A stretch of 64,000 nucleotides of DNA from Epiperipatus broadwayi. Its lineage: Eukaryota > Onychophora > Udeonychophora > Euonychophora > Peripatidae. The translations under genes and the position numbers were made by a program. The stretch covers positions 7,843,274 to 7,907,273 of the forward strand of contig JAQFVV010000018.1 in NCBI GenBank assembly GCA_028023455.1, read 5' to 3'. This document shows, piece after piece, positions 1 to 12,700 of this stretch. Within the stretch, counting starts at the first letter, position 1; every line of letters begins with the position of its first letter. Under the pieces are notes generated by a model that did no database searches, was not told where the DNA came from, and worked only from the letters and a program-made list of their open reading frames with translations.

Positions 1-2258
1 AACTCAAGATTGCAAGTAATTAGTTGTAAAAATAAATTCTGTTGTCAAATTGTTGAAGAAATGGATGATGGTAAAAGTTAGTGAAAGAAATCTAAACAAA
101 CACATACTTTAAATATAAAGCATACAAAAAAAAATGTTTGAATAATTAAAAAAAAAATGAAAATTATAGTTTAAAAGTAACTTAATATTTCAAACAATTA
201 TTGAATAAATCACCTAAGGAGATGATTATTATTTCCAGATATCAGTGTTGGTTTAGTGAAAGTGATAGTGCTGGAAAACAAAAAGCAGATCAATTTCATT
301 TTGGAATGCTTAAATGGAAAATTTTTAGTTGTCCCAAATGAGAATTGTACCATTAAAAAAAATATCTAGAGAGGAATTTTTGCTTAAAATAAGAAAGACC
401 TAGTTTTGTTTATCCAGATATATTAAAATGTGTAAATTTATGGAGAAAATGAATAACTTTTGGAAAAAATAGATTATGAATTAAAATTTTAAAATTAAAA
501 AAAAAATATTGTTGTACAATGTAAAATTTTAAAATCACTCAAAGAAGTAGACCAATAATTAATTCATATTATGTAAATATTTTAATAACAATAAAGTAGT
601 ATATTAATATTTATACAGTTTTAACACAGTGAATAATTTAGTTAAAAAAAATTGAAAGGAAAAGTATAAATAAACACAAAATTTTTTTTGTAGATATTTT
701 CTATATTAAGCTGGAATAACAGTTAAGGTATACCATTATTATAAATTTTAAATCAAGCATTTAAAAAGGTCTAATTAATATTTTATTAAAATTCTAATTT
801 TGAAATTAAAACAAGTTTGTTTTTAGGTTACAATAAATATACTGGTAATTATAAAATTCCATTATTTTGATTTAATTTTTTTTTATATATTAAAGCTTGT
901 ATAATATATTTTGATAAAAATCCTACAAAGTTGTTTTTTAAAGGATTAAGGTGAATTGAAATGTCATTAACTTTTTTAAATCAAGATAAATAAACTTAAT
1001 TAGTTTTTTTTTTTAAATTACATTCTATAAAAATGTTGAGATTAAGATTAGGGGAGTTTTTAAAGTTTTTACAAATAATGGCAGCATGAACACTATGAAA
1101 TTATAACTGGAGGCAAGAGACAGTGTATCCAACTACTGCTAGTTCACAAGTTTGGATTCATATAGAAACAAGGTTCAGCTTTTGTGGTTCATAGCCTGTG
1201 TGTGTGTATATATATATTAGAAGGCATGGACTAAAGGGAGCTCAGTGCAGGCCAATATGTACCAGATTATACCTTTTCCAAAGATGACACTAAGCCAATC
1301 TATGGTCTTAAAAAAGACCAGCTTACCAAGAGATTACCATGCTATATGGTTTTATCAATGTGCAAAGAAGCAAAGATACTGTGCCACATATATAAAGTAA
1401 TTACAGGTGGTTTTAAAGGAAAATAATTTGACATTATTTAATTAAAACTAAAGCAATAAAATAAAATAATAAATGACTGTTTTCAGTTTTATTAAAAGTG
1501 GAACTCTTTAGTGAAAATGAGTTAAAATCTCTAATTTAAAAGTAAAACATGTAAATAATTTTTTCTTGAATTATAAATGTAAACATAAAGGACTGATTTA
1601 CAAACAATTTTATTTTGAAATTACAAAAAAAGGAAACTCCAAAAATCTTTCTAGATTGGTAAATAAAAGAATTTGCTAGAATATTTTTAAAAATGATTAT
1701 AATTAATCAAGAGTAACCAAAAAAAAAAAACTTTTATGAACTGTCAAAAAAGTAATATTGTACCGGACACTCTGCACTTTTGTAATACTGAGGGCACTCC
1801 TAGTCCACTGTCCACCTAAGTTGATGACTACCAATGCTGCCAACTAGATTCAGAGCAAGACCTTTAATATTGTTCAGACAATTGAGGGACAGGATACAGA
1901 ATCAAACGTTAGCCAACAAGTAAAATAAGTATTAAATTTGTAAAGTTTATTACATTCAAAAATTATTAGTTTAAATATGTCAAAGAAAAATAAACATTTG
2001 ACCCAATTCTGCAAGCTTATTGGTTGGAGAGCACACGTGAATATTCTAGCAGAAAAAATTCAGCATTTTTGTTTTCTCATCTAAGAATTAAAGTTATTTA
2101 TAATTTCTTCCTGCCAATTTATCTAAACAAATTCCACTTTCCTTTATGTAGATCTTAATAAAAATGATTTTGTATAAAAGTTAACCATCAGCACAGAGCA
2201 ATCTTTACCTAAAACCCCATAAAACATGGGGACATAACAGAAATGTCATGCCTGCAAA
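1..2258. other. AT-rich 3' flank of UCHL5, no gene seen
   Basis: No convincing coding frame or RNA gene was seen. A less AT-rich patch at about 1080-1400 contains a TG/TA microsatellite near 1197-1217. A second such patch lies at about 1760-1880. Neither was recognised. Confidence 0.5.
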
Positions 2259-2394
2259 CATTCATAAGATCATTACAAATACAACTCTTAATGGTTTGAA
2301 TCTCCACTGCTTGAAAGTCACGTGAACACTCATAAGATCATTACAAATACAACTCTTAACGGTTTGAATCTCCAACGCTTGACAGTCGCGTATC
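2259..2394. repeat. Tandem duplication, two copies of about 68 bp
   Basis: Two head-to-tail copies share the core 'cataagatcattacaaata' and 'ggtttgaatctcca', starting near 2259 and 2327. They differ at a few positions, some of which look like CpG decay (acgtg/gcgta). No function is apparent. Confidence 0.8.
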
Positions 2395-2808
2395 TTACAG
2401 GATTGGTTGAAAAAATTTTTTTTTAAATTACATAAAAACTATAATCATGATATCAACAGAAATACAGGCATTCAATCCATCTTCAAAATCTTTTTAATGC
2501 CATCCTTTCAATTGAAATCGAAAGAAATTTGATTTTTTTTAAACAGGCAGATTTAATTTTTTATTTTTGGACAATTTTCTAGTTTACATGAAGCAATAAA
2601 GGCAGAAAATTGTAATCGGCCCAATTATATAGTGAAAATGGATTAAAAACATGCTGGTTATTCGCAATCAAGGCATATAATGGGATGTGAACATAAGCAC
2701 AGAATACCTATTGTAAGTATATATTTTTAATTTTTTTAATAATTTAAATTTATTAATATTTGTACGATTTATTAATTTGCATTTATATAGGTGTGTGTGT
2801 GTGTAGTA

Positions 2809-3246
2809 TATAAATAATATATTAAAATCATTTATGCTATTTATTATATGGTATATAAATTATTATTCATATGTACAGTAATTTTATGTCTTTGATATTA
2901 ATAATTTATTGTTTATATGGTGTGTAATGATTTACATATATAAAGCGCAGAACAATGTAAACCCCCCCCCATGTGTCAGCATCAGCCGGGAAGTGAACCC
3001 GCAACAACTGTCTGCAAGCAACTGCTTGCAAGGCAGCTGCGCTGACATCTTGGCTACCAACGCTTGACCAATTTCAAAATCTGATAATCAAATGTACAGA
3101 AAGGTTGTATAACAAATAATATATTAAAATTATTTATGCTCTTTATTATACGGTAAATAAATTATTCATATGGTGTGTAATGATTTACATATATAGAGCA
3201 GTGCAATGTAAATTTTAAAATCTGATAATCAAATGTACAGAAAGGG
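2809..3246. repeat. Segmental tandem duplication, one copy interrupted by a SINE-like insert
   Basis: A segment beginning 'aaataatatattaaaat' and ending 'atcaaatgtacagaaagg' occurs twice: about 2811-3104 and about 3114-3243. The first copy is split by a foreign block at about 2962-3068. The second copy reads straight through the same junction and so preserves the empty site. Confidence 0.75.
2962..3068 (-). mobile_element. tRNA-derived SINE-like insert
   Basis: On the minus strand the block has a B-box-like stretch (GGGTTCACTTCCC, 2988-3000). It also has a 4-bp stem with the 7-base loop CTTGCAA (3022-3036), which would place an Ala-type TGC anticodon at 3028-3030. The flanks of that loop do not form a proper acceptor stem and the variable region is too long. 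This is therefore a tRNA-like SINE head, not a functional tRNA. A run of nine C lies at its low-coordinate end. Confidence 0.55.
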
Positions 3247-4420
3247 TTGCAGTTGATAAAGCTTTCACAAAATTTACTGGGGCGCTTAAAACCAATAAGA
3301 GAGATTTCAAATGTTTGTATAGTAGTAGCCACAATGAATTATTAATATACCACATGGAATTGTATGTGGGCAAAGAATCATCGACTCTTGCCTATGCCTT
3401 GATACTCATGCTGAGTCAGTAGTTTTGCCACATCTTGCATCACATTATTTTCAAGTCTATAGCTAGCAAATGAGCTAAATGCAAATAAATTATATCTTTG
3501 CGAGACAATAAATATAACAAGATAGCATCACTGGTGCACATAAAGAATATAAACATTACTGATGTACACAAAAAATATAAAATGGAGATAAAATTCATTT
3601 TATCAGTGATACAGATAGTAGCCTACAATTTCTAGTTTTAGATAAACAAGAAGCCAATTGCTATGATGACAAATACATATCTATCTTCTGGAAATGATTT
3701 GTTTTGTATCTTTTATTAGAATGAATCTTTTTCTTATAGATGTCTTTGAGATTTGGTTTTGATTTTCCGATGGTTACTTTTGAAGTAGATAAAGCATCTA
3801 GTTCAATATATATATTTTTAAAAAGTTAACAAAAATTTTTTTTTTTTTTACAATAAGAAATAATGAATTAATTAATAACTTTGGTTCATATTATCTATTC
3901 TTTTTATATATATGTGTGAATTTTATCTATATTTTCATCATGGAATTGTGTATTAAAAAAATATATGGTTATGTTTATCTTATTTATAAACACTAGTGTG
4001 TGCACTCATTTCCATGCACCATACATATATGTTAAATCAGTCATTAATTATGTATTATAAAATTGAATTTCATTAATAGGTTTATGACAATTCAAATATG
4101 TTCATAAATTATTGTAGGTGTTTTATGTAACCTATTATAGTATTTGTAAATCACAATGTGACAACTTATTGTACTAATCAAAATCAGAATGGTGAATTTA
4201 CATTTATGACATAACTCAGCAGAGATTAATTTCATTTTGTTTCTAATTAATACATTTATATTTCATTTAGTTATTTCAGTGAATTTAATTAATCCTAGAA
4301 TAGATTAAAAACATTATATGTTAGAATTATAGCTCTTGCTCACAGTGTTAAAAGGCATTTTCTCACTGAGCTGGATTCGTGCATAATAGTCTGTTATATA
4401 AAAGGAGTTTATATTTAGTT
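3247..4420. other. AT-rich flank, no gene seen
   Basis: No supported gene. A short imperfect 28-bp tandem pair lies near 3526-3581, and poly(T)/(TA) tracts lie near 3835-3960. Confidence 0.45.
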
Positions 4421-5117
4421 GTATTTATTGTTTGGACTATTTCCATAATCTAATATGAGTATTGAATGTCTTTAGAAAAACTTAACTTTATTTAAATATT
4501 CCAAATATATTCAACTGTTAGTAATGGCACATCAAATACATTAGTATATGCATAACATTTAGAGGATTATTCTCCCCTCTTCTTCGGGTGTTGTTGGCCT
4601 GACCAGTGACAGTACTAGCATGGGAATCCAATTGACCCTTAGATTCTTGAGTATTGAATTTTAAGGTAAGACTCTAACCAACTGAGCAATTTTTCCAAAG
4701 GCAAGTCAGTAGAAATTTCATATACTTATCTATGAGGTTTCTCCCGACTTCTCCACTTTTTCTTCTTAAGAGCAAAGTTGATTAGTGGTTTCCATACATT
4801 ATGGTAAGTAGACAAAATTTCTACTGACCGTTGCCTTTGGCAGGATGGCTATTGGTAAGCGCATTACCTTAAAATACAATACTCAAGAATCTAAGGGTTC
4901 AGGTTCAATTCTAATGCTACTACTGTCACTGGTCAGGCTAAAAACATCTGAGAAAGAGGGGAGAATAATACCTCTTGAAATGTTGTGCATATACTAACCT
5001 GTTTGATTTGCCATTACTAACAGTTGAATGTATTTGGAATATTTAAATAAAGTTAAATTTTCCTAAAGACATTCAATACTCATATTAGATGATGGAAATA
5101 GTCCAAATAACAAATAC
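4421..5117. mobile_element. Foldback element, about 300-bp inverted arms with tRNA-like boxes
   Basis: The left arm (about 4421-4720) is the reverse complement of the right arm (about 4814-5117). Matching anchors are 'gtatttattgtttggac' with 'gtccaaataacaaatac', and 'aggcaagtcagtagaaattt' with 'aaatttctactgaccgttgc'. A unique spacer of about 90 bp separates the arms. Each arm carries tRNA-like promoter boxes facing inward or outward. On the plus strand there is 'tggctattggtaagcgc' followed by 'ggttcaattct' near 4850-4920. On the minus strand of the left arm there is 'ttgctcagttggttagag'. This suggests two tRNA-derived SINE copies head to head, or a SINE-derived palindromic element. Confidence 0.7.
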
Positions 5118-8100
5118 GGACATCCAGTTGATGATTTCATTATTTATCTAATGCTGGGTAGCACAACAGGAATATCCTTTAAAGTCCATGCACTACATTT
5201 CATTTTAATTATTTATTTAGAAATTGAATTTATAGCCGGCCAATACATTAATGGGATTAAGTGGTCAAAGTATCAATGATGATCAGCATGTTTTAGTTAT
5301 GTGTTAGCCTAAGAAATAGTGATCATGTGATGTTTAATGTTTTAGTATCCCAGCATTATTTTTTTAATTGTCATATTCTTATGAATTAGTACTTAAGTTT
5401 GTGATTCCAAATTATTGTTTATATAATCTGCTCCAAGCTGTCCTGGCCTATAGTAGATCCATTTCAAATCCAGTCACAAGATTGATTGGTTGATCATTCA
5501 TGATAATGAATGGTGGTTACTTTTCTATAATGTTGGTAAACTTATAATTAGTTCTGTGTTGATCTCTCATGCTCATTCCTTTTTTGGGGAATGATGATGG
5601 TTTCCTATCTTGTCATAATTCAACCCTAATGTGGTATACTATTACAAATGGCTATCCAATTGTGGGACATTGTAACCTCAAATTCTTCTCTTATTAACCC
5701 CTATTTTTCATACCATTACAATTCACACTCATTAATAATTTGATTATAGAAGTTTAAATTTTTCCAGAAAATATATAAGTCATGCATATCTAATCCCATT
5801 ACGATAATGATTATATGACAGCTGTAAAATTTAGTTATATATAAATTTCAATAATCAAATTTAAAATTTTGTAATATATGTATGCTTTTTATATTTTAAT
5901 TTTCATTGATGCAATTAGGCTGCATCTATCAATTATCCTGTTTAAAAATACAGAACCTGAAATAAACATATACTTTTATGTGTAATATAGCTTTTCCCCA
6001 AGTGATATTATTAAAAATAAATATATCTTGTTTATATTTCAACTAGAGAATAAACTTAGACTGAAACTCCATTAAAAAAAATCTGAAAGGCTCATTTATT
6101 ATATTGGCAGTAAAAAAATATATTTGTATATTAATTTTTAATCTCTGAAACATTTTCTTTTCTACTGATTTATTTGTGAACTTTTACATATTTTATATAT
6201 ATTTATATATGCAGTGGCATAATATTAAAATAGTTTTAGGCAAGTTCCTAGGACTGGGACTATATTGAAAAAAAATTATTTCAATTATATTTAATTTATT
6301 TAAATAAATAAATATAAAATTCAACCACTTTTTGTGTTTGAAAGTAAATCAACAATTGCTTGTTTGATATTAGAGAGACAGGGATACTACGTTTGGTATT
6401 CTACAGTGTTAAAAGGCTCATTATAGGTTTATTGAGAGTATGTACAATATAAAAATCATAATGTCCCCTTATAATGAATACTATAGGAAAATAAATTATT
6501 TTACATTTACATAATAAAAAGCCAATGAAAGACACAACTGTGAAAAAATTTGACCATGTGAAATACTTTTTAGGAAAATTCTTTATAAGTGTTATCATGT
6601 TTTCATCACTCCGATAACAATTTCAGATGCAGCTACAATTGATATATAGATTTCAAATCATACTTTGTTTTATTTTAAAGTTAAATAATACAATCATAAA
6701 CACAAGACAGCCTACAATGGCATGATAAAATTATTATAATTTCATTTTAACATCTATATTTTTGCAGCATGCCATATAACCAATGCATTGTTTATTAATA
6801 CCCATTGTGATGTATTAGATGATTTTCTCATTATCCCAATAATATTTTTGAATATGAAAACTCAAAGATATATATAATTTCATTATAAATAAATCTTAAT
6901 TCATTCAGATTCATTGTTAATCATACAACAATTATCAATAAGAATAAAATCAAAGTACTCTAAAATATTTATCTATTTAAAAAAATATGAGATGCAGAAA
7001 AATATAAGAATAATCTAATTAGTTTTATATCAATGGAGGTTATTTTTCAAATAAACACATATAAACTTTCTATTAATGCAAATTATATGTTTGTGACTGT
7101 CTTTGTAATTTTGAGAATAAAAATACAAATAATAATAATGTAAATAAAACTATAAAAGCAGTTGAAATGTATATGTTGGATTCATAGAAAGCATTGGAAA
7201 TGTCTACAATGCTTCATGTCTTTCATTTTAAATTGGTGCGAAAATGATTCAAATCACACATGTATTTTGATAGATCATTTCATTTGTTATTTAATAAACT
7301 TTCCAGTGGTGGCAGCCATTTTTTTTCTCAAGTAGAAAATAAATTTTTCATAATTATTTTTTCCCCTCTCAATTACAATTTTTTAGGATTCCTTTTCATT
7401 TGACTCTCTCAATTCTACAAATAGTAATGAAGAAACTGTTTAATTATTTATGAGTTATTGGAAATTATAAATTATTGTTAATATTCTAACCTTTTAATAT
7501 TTTTTGTAGTAAGATTTACTTTTAATAAAACATAAGCAGTTCATAGGCATCCAAATATCGGTAATTAAATGGCTAACCATTTTTGTTTTTGTATTTTTAC
7601 AAAAGAAGTCATATAAACCATCACTAATCAATAATTGAATAGTGCTGATTAATGTCTACCTTTATTGTCCCTCCATGGATAAATGCTAAGATCACCTGTA
7701 ATAGTTATTTTACCTACCCATTATGCATTATTATGTAATATTATATTTAAATATTGTATAAAAAAAGATATATTAAAGTACTCTCAATGGGCAAGTGGAT
7801 TATAATAAAAACTTCTATTTAAAGTTAGCATGAACATTTTCATATCTGCAAGCATTTTTTCAAAAATTATTCAATGCAGCTAATTACAACTATTTGGATT
7901 TAAACATAAATACATAACATGAACATATACAGTATATATAAATACAGTACTAAATCTCTTTGAAATTCTAGTATATAATATATTATTTTTAAAAAATTAA
8001 AAATGTATTTTATTTTATTTAAATATTATAATATTAATGATATTTTTAAATTATAAATCAATTAGATGAAAAATATCAACTTTCTTTTTTTTTTTACTTT

Positions 8101-8431
8101 GTAATTGTTTTAAATTATTTTAAATACCTTTAAAATTCTAACCAGACTGCCAGTTATATCATTCATACAATCACTATATAATGTAAAAAATCAATTAATC
8201 ACTCTGTTATAATCTATTTCATTAGCCACTCTGAGTGTAACTATGTAATTAAGAAAATATCATTTGATTAGTAAAGCAGAATTCATCATAGTATATACAC
8301 ACAAACAATGCAATAAAAAAAAATTAAGTATTAAACTCTAAGCAGATTTAGTAAACTATATATGTATATTTTTAAATTTTTAATTTAAAATGATAACAAA
8401 CATAATTGAAACAAAGTATAATATGGAATCA
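5118..8431. other. AT-rich 3' flank and UCHL5 3' UTR
   Basis: 5118-5360 contains a segment related to the foldback family seen at 38.8, 20.6 and 59 kb (shared phrase near 'gtgatcatgtgatgttta'). The part next to 8432 must hold the UCHL5 3' UTR. Nothing else was recognised. Confidence 0.4.
8009..8019 (-). terminator. Candidate polyadenylation signals of UCHL5
   Basis: Two overlapping AATAAA hexamers on the minus strand lie about 415 nt downstream of the UCHL5 stop codon. In such AT-rich DNA the hexamer is common by chance, so this is only the nearest plausible signal. Confidence 0.25.
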
Positions 8432-8485
8432 TCAAATTTTTTCAGATTTTCGTTTCTTGTGGTTTTCTTCTGCTTTTTGTTTTGC
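8432..8485 (-). CDS. UCHL5: UCHL5, last coding exon (C-terminal lysine-rich tail)
   Basis: The terminal 17 residues plus a TGA stop (8432-8434) follow a TATAG acceptor at 8486-8487, in phase 0. The peptide begins AKQKAEEN and ends KRKSEKI. In UCHL5 this lysine/glutamate-rich tail follows the ULD domain and takes part in binding the proteasome subunit RPN13 (ADRM1). The frame joins without adjustment to the preceding exon at 21381-21479, giving ...TEK-AKQK, which parallels the family's VEKAKEKQ. The stop is the first in frame. The exon is short and would be missed without the homologous context. Confidence 0.9.
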   Translation of the reverse strand, partial: AKQKAEENHKKRKSEKI

Positions 8486-9389
8486 CTATAAATAAATAAA
8501 CAAATAAATAAATATGTTATCTTCACTATTTGCTTATAACCTATAGTTTAAACAACTGAATAAAATTAGACAAAAAAAAAAAAAGCCCCAACAACATTAC
8601 AAGTAAGTAAATAAGTAAACATAAGCAAAAATAAAAATTTCTGAATTGCAACAACTTTTTTTTCTTTTTCTAAATTCATAAAATTTATTACATATATTTG
8701 TGTCCGTCTATCTATGTAAATCTAACTAAAGAATAAAAATGTGCAATTTTAGTATGAAGTAATAAAACCTCTAAATGACTGTACGATGTGTACCACTCAA
8801 TTTTTAAATGGTCTCTAATTTGACAAAAAATTAAAAACAATCCTAACCAAAAAATTGCAAGGTATAGTACTATTATTATTTAATAAATAAATATACATAC
8901 TATATTACAAAAAGAGACATTTTTTTCTAATATACTTTCATCAAAAACTTTGAATATCTTATAAAAAAAATAATTTACAATTGATAATCAGTGGAAACTA
9001 ATGAATAAATATTATAAATGAAAAACATTAATCTATGTATATAGTATATAAATTGTTTATTATACATAATAAAATTTCTGTGCCCAATTTTTTTTTTTAC
9101 TAATAATTTGGAATATTGTATGAAATCAGAATTCATTACAATAACAAAGAATAATTAAAAAAAGGGAATTTAACATATTTATATTTTCTAATTTATTTTT
9201 TGGAGCATTTATGTAATATTGTAATCAATTTTTAATTCTTTGTTTCAAATTTCAATAAAGTTAAAGCAAAGATTAAAGAACATTTTACCAATCATAATGA
9301 ACATCTTTAATTTATTTTTAGTGCATTTTATATATAATTTGTAATTAAATAATGATTAAAATTTGTATTTTTTTTTTGGTGTGAATTCT

Positions 9390-9740
9390 TTCTTGATGTT
9401 TACTCAACAATCTACAAATAAAGAATTATGATAATGGATTTATAATGAGGTTCCAAACAAATTTCTTTTTCCAGATCTAATAGTAAAGCCAGATGAATTT
9501 GATCATCTTATGTATTAATGGAATTCTACTTCATAAATGGAATTTAAGTCACTGACTTATATATAGAGATATAACTAAACATTCAAACCTTCAACTACAT
9601 GCATAATGATTGTCAAATATATGTGTACAGTGATAGAATTGAATGATTTAATAAAGCTATCTGTGAATCTATCTCTTTGTTGTAATGTCTACAGGTTCTT
9701 TTATGATATTTCGCTAATAGTTAAGCTGCCCCATATGCTA
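9390..9740. repeat. Dispersed repeat, diverged copy of 49930-50345
   Basis: This region shares a colinear series of phrases with 49930-50345: 'aatcaacaatctaca'-like, 'gcttcataaatagaattta'-like, and 'aatagttaag...catatgctaaataaat'. Substitutions and indels lie between them. It is therefore an old dispersed repeat in the same orientation. The family was not recognised. Confidence 0.6.
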
Positions 9741-12700
9741 AATAAATAAATAATTGGAAGTACACAATGACATTTTATTATTATTAGGAACATGTTCAAA
9801 TAAAAATAATGGAAGTTAAAAAAAAAAGTATTTTAACTAGCATAATATACATTTTGTAATTTATTTTTAGTGCTGCACTTTATTTTGTGGCCAATATTTT
9901 TAATTATGTAATGAATAAAACTTTTATTTCTTATATGGCAAGAACATTATTATTTATAACAGAAGACATTTTGCTTTAAATGATTTTAAAAATCTATTAT
10001 TATGAAGATATTAAAGAAAAATTAGAAGACTATTATTGTATTTTAAAAATTTAATGTATTCATTATCCAATTTATTTTTAATTAGTTTATTATTATAAAA
10101 AATTTTAAATTATTTTAACAAATTAAAACTTTCCCTTTTTTTTTTTCTGCTTAAGGATAATTTTTGCATTTATCATACAAGGAACATATACTGTTTTAAT
10201 GACTTCATCTTATTACATCAATATTATCAAATAGCTTCCACTTGAAAAAAAAAAAAATCTTTAAAATTACTATAGGAAGTAGCTGAGTATTTTTTTGAGT
10301 TAGACATTATAAGTAGATGACTATTGCTACAAATAATTGGATTGGTCTTTATGTTTAGAGGTTAAAAGTATATTTTTTTTATTGTAATTCCATGTATTTT
10401 GCTTTATACATTTAAAATCATTTTAGGAGTTCCAAACTTCAGAAGATTATTAAAGGAATCTTTGCACATAAACAAAATGACTGACTGAATAAAAAGTGGG
10501 TTTAATTATTTCAACTGTATTCATACAATACATAAAATCACATTAATAAATCTGTTTTTAAATAATTATAAATAGATCCATTTTCATAACTATAAACAGT
10601 GAAATTTAAAAGAATGATTAAACATATTGTTACGTAAAGTGAATTATAATAATTTATTGAGTCATAAAAACAAAAAATATAATGATGTGCAAGAGGCAAA
10701 GATCTGATCTAAATGATGATCAGCTGGTTGACAGAAATGCATTTTAGACATTTGATATTTTGTGTGTCTTTATGCATATGTAATAAATATGTGTAAAGAT
10801 TTAAATTTTTACACTATATGTAATAAAGATTGGTGTAAAACTCATCATCCTCCTTAGAAAAAATGATACAAATGAGATGAATCTTATTACACATGTAGGG
10901 CAGCACGTGATTAACAAATTTCTTTCCAAAAGCAATTCACATATTAGAATAACAAAAAGGAAGAATCAAATATGAACAATCTTTGCTTTGAGGATTATTA
11001 TGGCACTCAATTCAATGGATATTTAATAGACCAAGAAGTAATTAAGATCTCTAGAGCTGTCCTCAAATATTGTGACTGTATTTCAACAATAATTGTGCCA
11101 TTGCAGATTATGTGAATAAATGCAGTCATTATACAATAAAGTGTCTTATACAAACTAGATGAATAAAAGATCTTAAACTTCTGAAACCCCAAAATAAATA
11201 TACACATGTATGTGGTTGTATTAATTTTCTGGAAATTATCATGTAATTAAGATTTAGAAAAACCAGTATAATGAGTTTTGTAAAATGTGAAGCTATCAAT
11301 AAATTGGTGATGTGATTGTCTTTGATAAGCCAATTAACAATAATCTGTACTTTGTAACAATGTCAACACCAAATGGAAATCACCAGTGCTTAATTAAAAT
11401 CATTACTTCTTCAGAGTTAAGCAATGTTCAGATATACTCAGACATATTCAAACAATGACCCATTATTCAAATTAAAACAGCTACAGAATGTTACTGTCTA
11501 TGTATCTACCACTGACTGGCAATAAATACATTAATTCATCTAAGATGGCATGTACCTGATTATGCCATTTCATCTAAGATTTGCTAAACATATGTTATAG
11601 TCAAATCCATAACTCCCCTCATATTCTGCAAGTTAACATGAATAAATCATCTGAAAAAGATCTAGCTAGAAAATATGGTACTAAGATTCTTAATTGTAGG
11701 ATTTCAAGTAAATTTCAACCTAGAAATCCTAGAACTGGAAAAACAAATTCTGGGACTAATATTCAGCAATAATCGAAGTTTCTTTATATAATTCTAAAAA
11801 TTATTATTATTATGAATTACATTATACAAAAAACTACTTATCTTCTTATTTTATTGATTTCTATTACATGATATGACTATGTGCTAGCCTGATGAAAAAA
11901 AATTTTAATTTATTTCAACCAAATTCGTACCTAGGTTGTAGACAGAGCAGGATAATGTATTGAAAAAATAACTAAATTAAAATATGTCCAAAAAGTTTTA
12001 GCCACATAAAAAGTTATAATAAAAATCTATTATTTTAAAGTCAATGAAATGTGAATAATATTAACCTTACTTTTTAAAACATCACTAAGCAATCTCTGTT
12101 GTTATGTACAGTGGCTTTTATTTCATTTTTTTGCTAATTTAGCTAACCAAATGCCTTGTCATATTTGTACAGTACTAAAAAAATGTACTCTTTAAAAATA
12201 AAAATACTCAAATAAATATTGTAATTTAAAAACAAGACACATGGTGTGTTAACTTTACTGCTATACATCAATAAACAAATCTATTGTTATATATACTGTA
12301 AAATATTGGGTGTTGTAATTAGCAAGCACATCTGGATGTTAACTTTGCTGACTTGCATAATTAAACTACCAGCTTCAATTTAACTTGCTTTTCCACAATA
12401 TCATTTTTTTTATTTTAAAAAACTTCTATATCAGTGAGATACAAACATTTAAAATTGATCTTAAAAAAGTGATAAACATAGCTAACTATTTAAAGCTTTT
12501 GTATATAGAATAGACAATAGATACTACTAGATAAGAAGTGTAATGGCTTTGGATCTTCATAATGATCTGCTCACCTTTGTTCAAGTGGAAAAAACAGATA
12601 GAAAAGAAAAAAAACTATTTTCAATCAATATTCTTTCTAATATTATTAAACGGGCAAGTAGGAAGTTTGGATTTTTTTTTCTGGTGGTTATTTTTAATAA

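Noticed and set aside
2966-3060. Functional tRNA-Ala gene on the minus strand
   Set aside because: The anticodon loop and B box are present but the acceptor stem does not pair and the variable region is too long. Better explained as a SINE head.
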